Part shown: piece after piece, positions 1-4,990 of the stretch | Position numbering within the stretch: the first letter of the stretch is position 1 | Layout of the letters: each line of letters opens with the position of its first letter | Notes under the pieces: generated by a model | Told to the model about the DNA's origin: nothing | Database searches by the model: none | The model's input: only the letters and a program-made list of their open reading frames with translations | Assembly: GCA_029859385.1 (NCBI GenBank) | Contig: JAOUDF010000177.1 | Span: forward strand, 1-5,179 | Direction of reading: 5' to 3' | DNA from: Nitrospirota bacterium | GTDB taxonomy: Bacteria; Nitrospirota; JAOUDF01 | DNA: 5,179 bases | Position numbers and translations under genes: made by a program

Positions 1-674
1 ATACCGGTATTGACGCCAAACGGCTGGCCGAGTTGGCTAAATCGAAAGAGACGGCCGAAGCCTTCACCGCCAGTTTTCAGAAGGCATGGGGACTCGGTAT
101 AGGAAGCTCACCGACGGTCCTTGTCAATGGCAAGCGCTATCCGGGCAGGGTCGAAGCCACGGCCTTCAACCGGTATCTGTGCGGCATAAATCCCAAACTT
201 CAGGACTGCAACAAGGTGCCGGCCTGTGGCAACGACGACGACTGCTTCGTGGCGGGGAAGGAAGGGATATGCGTGGAGCCCAATACTGCCAAGTCGCGTT
301 GTGAAACAGCCGAAGCGGCGCGCTTCCAGTTGACGATACTCACCAGCAAGGACTGTGGCAGCTATGGCATGGAGAACTTCAAACAGATTACCACCCACTA
401 CTTCCCCAAGGTCTCGTACAAGCAGGTTGATATTGCCTCGGCTGAAGGGAAGGCGATGGCTGCGAAGTACAAGGTGGAATTCCTGCCCGCCATGTTCTTC
501 CACAAGGAGCTGGAAAAGAGCATACGGTTCAACCGGGTGAAAGCCGCCATGATCGACAAGGGGGATATCTACCTCATGCATCCCCAGGCATCTCACAGCC
601 CCTGCACCCTTGGCCCCAACGGCAAGGTTGTCGATACCAGCAAGACAAACCAGAAAGGGCCGGCGGCGAAATAG
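1..674 (+). CDS. Thioredoxin-fold (DsbA-like) exported protein, 3' part only
   Basis: The reading frame (codons from base 3) is open at the window edge, so the true start lies upstream; a TTG at 33 is only an internal codon. The visible part is 223 residues. Residues 1-58 resemble the end of a DsbA-like thioredoxin fold: a helix, then SSPTVLVNG (35-43), where the Pro would be the cis-proline beside the active site; the CxxC itself would be outside the window. Residues 60-100 carry six cysteines (60, 69, 75, 81, 90, 100), suggesting disulfides or metal binding. Residues 108-170 look like a second thioredoxin-like unit, with LTILTSKDCGSY at 109-120 and a cis-Pro-like FLPA at 160-163. This unit has CGSY where CxxC is expected, so it has one active-site cysteine (118). 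A last cysteine sits at 201. Role in periplasmic thiol chemistry is inferred. It converges on the DUF362 gene with 8 bases between stop codons and no terminator hairpin in between. The fold call is fairly safe; the substrate is unknown. Confidence 0.72.
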   Translation, partial: TGIDAKRLAELAKSKETAEAFTASFQKAWGLGIGSSPTVLVNGKRYPGRVEATAFNRYLCGINPKLQDCNKVPACGNDDDCFVAGKEGICVEPNTAKSRCETAEAARFQLTILTSKDCGSYGMENFKQITTHYFPKVSYKQVDIASAEGKAMAAKYKVEFLPAMFFHKELEKSIRFNRVKAAMIDKGDIYLMHPQASHSPCTLGPNGKVVDTSKTNQKGPAAK

Positions 675-682
675 CTGTCTCC

Positions 683-1699
683 TCAGCCCTGCGACAGAAT
701 CTTGCCAAGAACCCCGGCATACTGCCGTCCTGCATCATCGTCAGCAACCAGCTCGATATCCTCCGGCCGCGCCACGCCAAGGCCCAGTTCCGCGGCCCGC
801 GCAATCTGGTCCTGCTCGAAGATCTTCGTATCCATGATAGCCCGGTTGCTCCCCAGCTCTTTCAGGATCGCCAGCCCCACGGCATCAATCGCCACACGGT
901 CCGTTCCGGCGACTATCACATCGGCACGTTTCTTCTTCCCCGTCATGGGCCCGCCATCCACAAAGGCCTCGATGGCGTCCATCACGATGAGCGACGGCGT
1001 GTAGGCCTGATTGATCTCCGCGATCATCTTCCGCATGCTGAGGAAGGACGAATGAAGCTCCTTCATGTTCTTCTTGTGCGTAATCCCCACCGCCAGCTTC
1101 AGCGACATGGTAAAGACGCCGCCGTACTGGTGGGTTTTCAGGCAGCAGGTAGCCACCACGCACTCGGCGTCGAGCACCGGGGCAGCAACGAGAAAGCCGT
1201 TCCGCCAGTGGCTCTTTGCCGGCGTCACCAGCCGCCAGTCTTTCTCCGGCAGCTCCTCGAAGTTGATGATCCCCACGTCGAGCTTTTTGCAGAGGTCGTA
1301 GATACCCATGTCCCGTAGAACATCGGCGGTGTCGGGCGGCCCGCTTCGCTCACCGATGGTGATGTGTTTCGAACCCATCTTCTTGAGGTGCAGAATCAGG
1401 TGGGTAAGGGTGTCGTTGTGAGTGGAGCCGGGGAACGGGTCGGCCGTGTTGAAGTTGGGCTTGAGCAGGACGTCCTTTCCCTTCACGGGGTTTATCCCCA
1501 GCAGGTCGATGGCTCGCGCGATACCCGTTGCCCTGTCCGATGTCTTGACCAGGGCTATTTTCGTTTTTCCGCGTGAAGGACCTTCAGTCGTGCTTCCCAT
1601 TGGAGATTCTCCAGCCATAAGCATCTTCCCGCCCTCTCCGGCTGTGGCCAGAATGAGTCCTCCCGCGGTGACAATGAGAAATTTGCGACGGGTAATCAT
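683..1699 (-). CDS. DUF362 domain protein with Tat signal peptide
   Basis: A complete 338-residue protein. The N-terminus has a twin-arginine export motif, TRRKFL at 3-8, followed by a hydrophobic stretch (about 9-20) and a small-residue cleavage region around LATAGEG, so export in folded form by Tat is expected. The mature part matches the DUF362 family as I remember it: LLKPNFN at 78-84, GERSGPP at 116-122, a CCLKTHQYG block at 185-193 followed by a conserved MSLKLAVGI helix, MDAIEAFVDGGP at 240-251 and GTDRVAIDAVG at 265-275. Many DUF362 proteins carry a ferredoxin-type 4Fe-4S domain; no such cysteine pattern is present here, and only C137, C180, C185 and C186 are seen. Biochemical function is not established for this family. 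The ATG at 1699 is preceded by GAGGG six bases upstream. It is divergent from the VWA/OmpA gene, sharing an upstream region of about 190 bases. A near copy of its first 14 codons and leader lies at 4757-4840. Confidence 0.9.
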   Translation of the reverse strand: MITRRKFLIVTAGGLILATAGEGGKMLMAGESPMGSTTEGPSRGKTKIALVKTSDRATGIARAIDLLGINPVKGKDVLLKPNFNTADPFPGSTHNDTLTHLILHLKKMGSKHITIGERSGPPDTADVLRDMGIYDLCKKLDVGIINFEELPEKDWRLVTPAKSHWRNGFLVAAPVLDAECVVATCCLKTHQYGGVFTMSLKLAVGITHKKNMKELHSSFLSMRKMIAEINQAYTPSLIVMDAIEAFVDGGPMTGKKKRADVIVAGTDRVAIDAVGLAILKELGSNRAIMDTKIFEQDQIARAAELGLGVARPEDIELVADDDAGRQYAGVLGKILSQG

Positions 1700-1705
1700 G
1701 TGCGT

Positions 1706-1710
1706 CCCTC
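1706..1710 (-). promoter_or_regulatory. Ribosome binding site of the DUF362 gene
   Basis: On the minus strand GAGGG lies six bases before the ATG at 1699. This fixes the start in front of the Tat motif. The corresponding site in the duplicated copy (4805-4809) has changed to GAGGC. Confidence 0.7.
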
Positions 1711-1727
1711 AAAGAAGGTATGGCTTT

Positions 1728-1740
1728 AAGATACCATCTT
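1728..1740. promoter_or_regulatory. Dyad AAGAT-ACC-ATCTT upstream of DUF362 gene
   Basis: A perfect inverted repeat with 5-base arms and a 3-base spacer, 29 bases upstream of the DUF362 start. All 13 bases are retained at 4827-4839 in the diverged duplicate, inside a 16-base block without any change. It could be an operator or part of a promoter; no regulator is identified. A 5-base arm can arise by chance, so the conservation is the main support. Confidence 0.35.
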
Positions 1741-1803
1741 TATGAAGAGGCGGATGGGGGCAACCTGATATGGCGTGGCCGGGCGAGCCTGGGACTTTGA
1801 GTG

Positions 1804-1809
1804 TATAAT
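1804..1809 (+). promoter_or_regulatory. Candidate -10 box of the VWA/OmpA gene
   Basis: TATAAT, a perfect sigma-70 -10 hexamer, in an A/T-rich patch between the divergent genes. No convincing -35 box lies 16-18 bases upstream (the region is G+C-rich), so an activator or a weak promoter would be needed. If used, transcription would start near 1815-1817 and give a leader of about 110 bases before the ATG at 1927, containing the short leader ORF. Confidence 0.4.
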
Positions 1810-1886
1810 AACAACCGTAACGCGAAATGTAGGTGGCTTTGGCGATAATGAACGTGAATTTGGCATTTCTTTTTTGAGGGGGCTAC

Positions 1887-1922
1887 ATGGATAATGGCAA
1901 ATTACATGAGACCAGGAGGTAG
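1887..1922 (+). CDS. Candidate 11-codon leader ORF overlapping the next gene's RBS
   Basis: ATG at 1887 opens a short frame, MDNGKLHETRR, ending at TAG 1920-1922. It has its own good ribosome-binding site, GAGGGGG at 1876-1882, four bases before the ATG. Its last two sense codons, AGG AGG (1914-1919), together with the T of the stop codon form the AGGAGGT ribosome-binding site of the VWA/OmpA gene, which starts at 1927, four bases after the stop. This geometry would suit translational coupling or leader control. It is not in the frame of the large gene. Whether it is translated cannot be told from sequence; the alternative is that the upstream G-rich site serves an in-frame ATG at 1894 of the large gene. 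Confidence 0.4.
   Translation: MDNGKLHETRR
1914..1920 (+). promoter_or_regulatory. Ribosome binding site deciding the VWA/OmpA start
   Basis: AGGAGGT, six bases before ATG 1927. This near-perfect site and the signal peptide that begins right after favour 1927 over the in-frame ATGs at 1894 and 1906, which would add an unusual polar extension before the signal peptide. A GTG at 1924 is also in frame and only three bases away. Confidence 0.8.
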
Positions 1923-1926
1923 TGTG

Positions 1927-4677
1927 ATGTATAAGATGCCTAAATGGACAGGTGTATTCCTGTTATTGCTGTTGATTGGCTGGCAGAGTGTTGCTCTTGG
2001 CGATGAGTTGCAGATCAAGGCCCTTAAACCGGGCGCTCAGCTGAAAGTAGACGGGGTTGTCGGCGACGACAAGGCGATGGTCAGGGTCTCCGATGCCGAG
2101 GGAAAACCGCTTCTCGGGTTGGGAGAAATGGATTTCAGCGTAACCCAGTGGGGGAGAACCGCCAGGATCATTTCGGTAGAAGCAGTTGCCGAGAGCCTGG
2201 ATGTGCCGCGGCATATAGTGCTGGTCCTTGACAACTCCAGCTCGATGGATCAGCGCAACGCCATCACGCCGTTGCTGGCAGGGGTGGATGAGCTGTTAAA
2301 AATTGTTCGGCCTATCGACCAGGTCCATGTCGTTGTGTTTGACAAGATGCAGACGGTGCGAGTTGCGGGCCGCGAACTGAATGTGCGAATATTCGAGTCG
2401 AACAATCCCGTGGCACTGAAGAGTTTAGTCGCTGAAACCTACCGCGACCGCATTACCCCCACAACAGTTCTCTATGAAGGGATACTGGCCGGGATAGATA
2501 TCATACGCACCCTTCCCGCCAAGTCACCCAAGTTCCTGGTGGTCTTTTCCGACGGCGAAGACCTTAACAGTGCCTTCAAGGATGATGTCGTAACCGAAGC
2601 GGCAAAGGGTGCGGCCGGTTTCAATGCCTACGCAATCGATTTCATGCCTGTCGCGGATACTGACAAATTCCTCTCGGAGTTTGCCGACCAGAACAAGGGG
2701 CAGATATGGAAGGCGACATCGGAGACAAACCTCGTCCCCATCTTCCAGAGCGTCGCGTCGAGAATGCAGTACTCCTATATGGTCAGCTACCTCTTTCAGG
2801 CTACGGGCAACCTCGTAGTCTCACCAGCCAGCGTAACCATTGACGAGCTTGGCGTCGGCGACACACTTACCCGAAGGCTCGATACTCCCGGGTTGGTCCT
2901 GCGGCCGACGGTAGATTCAGCATACGGTATCTCAAGCTGGAATCTCACGGTGGCCAATGCCGACGGTGAGGTTGCCAGGGTGGCCGGTGATGGCGCTCCG
3001 GACGCTGAGTTGAACGTGCCGCTGCCCTCCAGCGACCCGGCTGGCCTGATAGCCGGGGGCGACCTCAAGGTGACGATGGAAGTGCAGGACGGAAAAGGGC
3101 AGAAGCTTGCGTTGACCGCAGCTCCGGTCAAGGTCAACGTTTTTAAGACCTCGGGCAGCCTCGATGTCACTACGGCCAGCGTGGACATCGATGAGCTCAA
3201 CGTCGGCAACAAACGTACGCTTAAGCTGGACCCTCCCGACCTGATGTTGCGGCCGGTGGTGGATTCTTCGTACGGAATCGAACGCTGGAGTCTCACCGTG
3301 ACCAATGCCGACGGTGAGGTTGCTGAAATGGCCGGCGAAGGGCCCCCGACAGCGGAATTGCGTGTGCCGCTGTCAATCGATGACGTGGCAAGCCTCGCCG
3401 CCGGGGGAGACCTCAATGTGGCAATGGAAGCTCTGGATGGAAAAGGACAGAAGCTTGCGTTGGCCGCAGTGCCGGTCAAGGTCAATGTCTATCAGACTAA
3501 GGGCAACCTTGCGGTTTCCCCGCCCAGCGTGACCATCGAGGAGATCAAGACCATCGATGCCTCGCCGATGCTCGGTCATATCTATTTCGACGAGGGGTCG
3601 AGCGAAATTTCCGAGCGTTATGTGCGCTTCGCCAGCCCCGACAGCACGGCGGAATTCAATGAACAGGAATTCCGCGACATGCTTGAAAAGTATTATCAGG
3701 TGTTAAACATAGTCGGCAAGCGGCTGACAGACAATTCCGCTGCCACAATCACCCTGGTGGGATGCAATGACAACACCGGTATCGAGAAAGGGAACAGGAA
3801 ACTCTCCACCCAGCGGGCTGAGGCGGTAAAAAATTATCTGCAGACGATCTGGAAGATCGATCCGGAGCGGATAAAGACAGAGGCGCGCAACCTTCCCGAG
3901 AAACCGAGCACCAGCAGACTGGATGAAGGGCGGACGGATAACCGCCGCGTGGAGATCATCTCCAGCGACCCGGCAATCCTTGTGCCGATCCTCAGCGTCT
4001 ACCTGACGACCCGGATTGATACACCCTCGCTGTCGCTGAACCCGGAAGTGGTCTCTCCGCACGGTATAGCGCGGTGGACTCTCAATGTTTCCAATGCCGA
4101 CGGTACGGTTGCCGAAATGGCCGGAGAGGGGGCGCCGTCGCCGGCACTGAACGTGCCACTGTCGACCCGCAACCTTGCTACGTTGGCAACAAGCGGCAAC
4201 ATGGCGTCAAAGATGGAACTGTGGGACCGCAAGGGGCAGGCCATGGTACTCAGCCCTCCACCGGTCAAGGTCAACTTCGTGCAGACCAGCCAGCGGATGG
4301 CTCAGAAGGAGGACATGTTGATCCAGGAGAAATATGCCCTGATCCTGTTTGACTTTGACAGCGACATGATCGATTCGCGCAACCAGAAGATCGTCAACGG
4401 CATTGCGGATCGCATTCGGAAACTTCCGCAGGCCACAGTTGATATCGTCGGCCATACCGACAACATCGGCACGGAGAAATACAACATCGGGTTGTCCGAA
4501 CGCCGTGCCCAGACCGTCTACAAGATGCTCACTGCTGCGGAAGGAGAGATTGCCGACGAGCGCATCCGTCACCGGGGAGTCGGCCCCAACGAACCGCTTT
4601 ACGACAATACGACGTCAGAGGCAAGGGCGTTTAACCGGACGGTAACCATCACGCTGGAATATCGTGCGACGGAATAA
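1927..4677 (+). CDS. Secreted VWA / repeated beta-module / dual OmpA-domain protein
   Basis: With the start at 1927 the protein has 916 residues. Residues 1-25 are a Sec signal peptide: lysines, a leucine-rich core FLLLLLIGW, and probable cleavage ALG|DE. Residues about 97-290 are a von Willebrand A domain with an intact metal site: DNSSS at 102-106, Thr at 179/180, and Asp 209 in FSDGED. Modules of 116 residues follow at 294-409 and 410-525, each with an invariant YGI..W.LTV.NADGEV core, ending in PVKVNV. A third module is split: residues 526-540 match its head and 693-788 its body, with an OmpA domain (541-692) between. A second OmpA domain fills about 797-916. Both OmpA domains keep the diaminopimelate-binding Asp and Arg, 15 residues apart (D615/R630 and D845/R860), so peptidoglycan attachment in the periplasm is likely. 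VWA domains usually bind protein partners or matrix in a metal-dependent way; the partner is unknown. The longer start at 1894 would give 927 residues. The gene ends at a strong terminator and appears monocistronic. Confidence 0.9.
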   Translation: MYKMPKWTGVFLLLLLIGWQSVALGDELQIKALKPGAQLKVDGVVGDDKAMVRVSDAEGKPLLGLGEMDFSVTQWGRTARIISVEAVAESLDVPRHIVLVLDNSSSMDQRNAITPLLAGVDELLKIVRPIDQVHVVVFDKMQTVRVAGRELNVRIFESNNPVALKSLVAETYRDRITPTTVLYEGILAGIDIIRTLPAKSPKFLVVFSDGEDLNSAFKDDVVTEAAKGAAGFNAYAIDFMPVADTDKFLSEFADQNKGQIWKATSETNLVPIFQSVASRMQYSYMVSYLFQATGNLVVSPASVTIDELGVGDTLTRRLDTPGLVLRPTVDSAYGISSWNLTVANADGEVARVAGDGAPDAELNVPLPSSDPAGLIAGGDLKVTMEVQDGKGQKLALTAAPVKVNVFKTSGSLDVTTASVDIDELNVGNKRTLKLDPPDLMLRPVVDSSYGIERWSLTVTNADGEVAEMAGEGPPTAELRVPLSIDDVASLAAGGDLNVAMEALDGKGQKLALAAVPVKVNVYQTKGNLAVSPPSVTIEEIKTIDASPMLGHIYFDEGSSEISERYVRFASPDSTAEFNEQEFRDMLEKYYQVLNIVGKRLTDNSAATITLVGCNDNTGIEKGNRKLSTQRAEAVKNYLQTIWKIDPERIKTEARNLPEKPSTSRLDEGRTDNRRVEIISSDPAILVPILSVYLTTRIDTPSLSLNPEVVSPHGIARWTLNVSNADGTVAEMAGEGAPSPALNVPLSTRNLATLATSGNMASKMELWDRKGQAMVLSPPPVKVNFVQTSQRMAQKEDMLIQEKYALILFDFDSDMIDSRNQKIVNGIADRIRKLPQATVDIVGHTDNIGTEKYNIGLSERRAQTVYKMLTAAEGEIADERIRHRGVGPNEPLYDNTTSEARAFNRTVTITLEYRATE
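2806..3501 (+). repeat. Two tandem 348-base coding repeats (beta-sandwich-like modules 1 and 2)
   Basis: Unit 1 is 2806-3153 and unit 2 is 3154-3501, each exactly 116 codons and directly adjoining. By hand count 75 of 116 residues are identical, with no gap. The best conserved parts are RP.VDS.YGI..W.LTV.NADGEVA, AGGDL, and DGKGQKLAL followed by PVKVNV. The hydrophobic-polar alternation suggests a beta-sandwich (Ig-like) fold; that is inference. The third, interrupted unit occupies 3502-3546 plus 4003-4290. Confidence 0.85.
3502..4290 (+). repeat. Third repeat unit interrupted by an OmpA domain
   Basis: Bases 3502-3546 encode GNLAVSPPSVTIEEI, matching the first 15 residues of unit 1 (GNLVVSPASVTIDEL). 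Homology then stops and resumes at 4003 with a 96-codon body running to QTS at 4290. The matching body of unit 1 (2866-3153) is also 96 codons. The 152 codons between (3547-4002) hold an OmpA-like domain with IYFDEGSSEI, an N-DNTG and LSTQRA core, and NRRVEI. The insert stands in place of about five residues (GVGDT) of unit 1. Confidence 0.8.
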
Positions 4678-4798
4678 CTCTGCTTAAGACCGAAGAGGAA
4701 AAAGGGACAGGCTGGTTATTTGCAGCCTGTCCCTTTTTTGTTTTCCCGTGTGACAATCCTCCCGCGGTGGCAATGAGGAACTTGCGACGGGTGATCAT
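4649..4798 (-). pseudogene. Remnant of a second DUF362-type gene start (Tat signal fragment)
   Basis: On the minus strand ATG 4798 begins MITRRKFLIATAGGL, which differs from the intact DUF362 protein in one of the first 14 residues (V10 to A) and then departs from it. Of four base differences within those codons, three are silent, which suggests the copy was once under selection as a real paralogue. The frame continues SHGKTK, recalling SRGKTK at residues 42-47 of the intact gene, as if about 26 codons were lost. It then runs through the terminator hairpin and into the antisense of the VWA/OmpA 3' end, stopping at 4649 after 49 residues. No DUF362 domain remains, so this is a remnant and not a functional gene. 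Confidence 0.7.
4699..4739 (+). terminator. Rho-independent terminator after the VWA/OmpA gene
   Basis: An 11-base G+C-rich stem (GGGACAGGCTG 4704-4714 with CAGCCTGTCCC 4723-4733) and an 8-base loop, extended by five A-T pairs, with a run of six T at 4734-4739. It begins 21 bases after the TAA. Because of the A run on the left side it could also terminate transcripts arriving from the right, that is from the IS30 transposase. Confidence 0.93.
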
Positions 4799-4840
4799 AT
4801 GCGTGCCTCAAAAGAGATATGGTTTTAAGATACCATCTTT
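4757..4840 (+). repeat. Direct repeat copy B (right of VWA/OmpA gene)
   Basis: Partner of 1658-1741. The longest unchanged block, 16 bases, contains the AAGAT-ACC-ATCTT dyad. Similarity to the intact gene reappears weakly at 4735-4753 (about 16 of 19 bases against codons near residues 42-48), consistent with an internal deletion in this copy. Confidence 0.88.
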
Positions 4841-4849
4841 TGAGGGGGC

Positions 4850-4990
4850 ATAAAGGGCTTGCGTGAGGACGGTAAATATGTCAAACATAATGGTCTTGTT
4901 TAGAGAAGACAAATGGGCAAGCAAAAGGCTGAAGGCGAAGATATTGATATCGCGTGCAGGAAGTACCCTCAGTGGCTAGGAATTGAAGCC
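4850..4990. other. Lower-G+C stretch between gene remnant and IS end, no firm gene
   Basis: Two short plus-strand frames are visible. One starts at ATG 4878 with a fair ribosome-binding site (GAGGA 4865-4869) and runs 33 codons to a TAG at 4977-4979. The other starts at ATG 4913, reads MGKQKAEGEDIDIACRKYPQ onward, and continues across the presumed IS boundary to a TAG at 5045-5047 (44 codons). The second could be the first codons of a gene cut by the IS, but its ribosome-binding site is poor. I recognise neither. No hairpin or tRNA is seen. Confidence 0.3.

Larger units (their letters stand above)
1658..1741 (+). repeat. Direct repeat copy A (left of VWA/OmpA gene)
   Basis: An 84-base segment covering the first 14 codons of the DUF362 gene (minus strand), its ribosome-binding site and 42 bases of leader. 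It aligns without gaps to 4757-4840 with 10 mismatches by hand count (about 88%). Both copies have the same orientation and lie on either side of the VWA/OmpA gene, about 3.1 kb apart. Confidence 0.88.

Noticed and set aside
108..596. 162-codon minus-strand open frame
   Set aside because: Antisense to the thioredoxin-fold gene, which shows clear family motifs; no ribosome-binding site or recognisable motif was seen on the minus strand.
675..696. CTGTC...GACAG hairpin between the convergent genes as a terminator
   Set aside because: Only five pairs with a 12-base loop and no T-run on either strand.
1052..1318. Plus-strand open frames over the DUF362 gene
   Set aside because: They are opposite conserved DUF362 motifs and carry no recognisable domain.
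1771..1850. Possible sigma-54 promoter in TGGC-rich sequence
   Set aside because: No GG and GC pair with the required 10-base spacing was found at the TGGC sites examined.
1894..1926. In-frame ATG at 1894 as start of the large gene
   Set aside because: It would place 11 extra residues before a typical signal peptide, and its ribosome-binding site is 11 bases away; ATG 1927 has AGGAGGT at six bases. Kept only as an alternative.
2796..3485. 229-codon minus-strand open frame
   Set aside because: It lies opposite the tandem modules of the VWA/OmpA gene. Its own repeats mirror the sense repeats, and its Ser/Pro/Thr-rich composition is typical of an antisense shadow.
3703..4062. Minus-strand open frame across the first OmpA domain
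   Set aside because: The sense strand encodes canonical OmpA motifs, so this is a shadow frame.
2806..4290. CRISPR-like or tandem non-coding repeat
   Set aside because: The repeats are 348-base in-frame protein modules, not short repeats with unique spacers.
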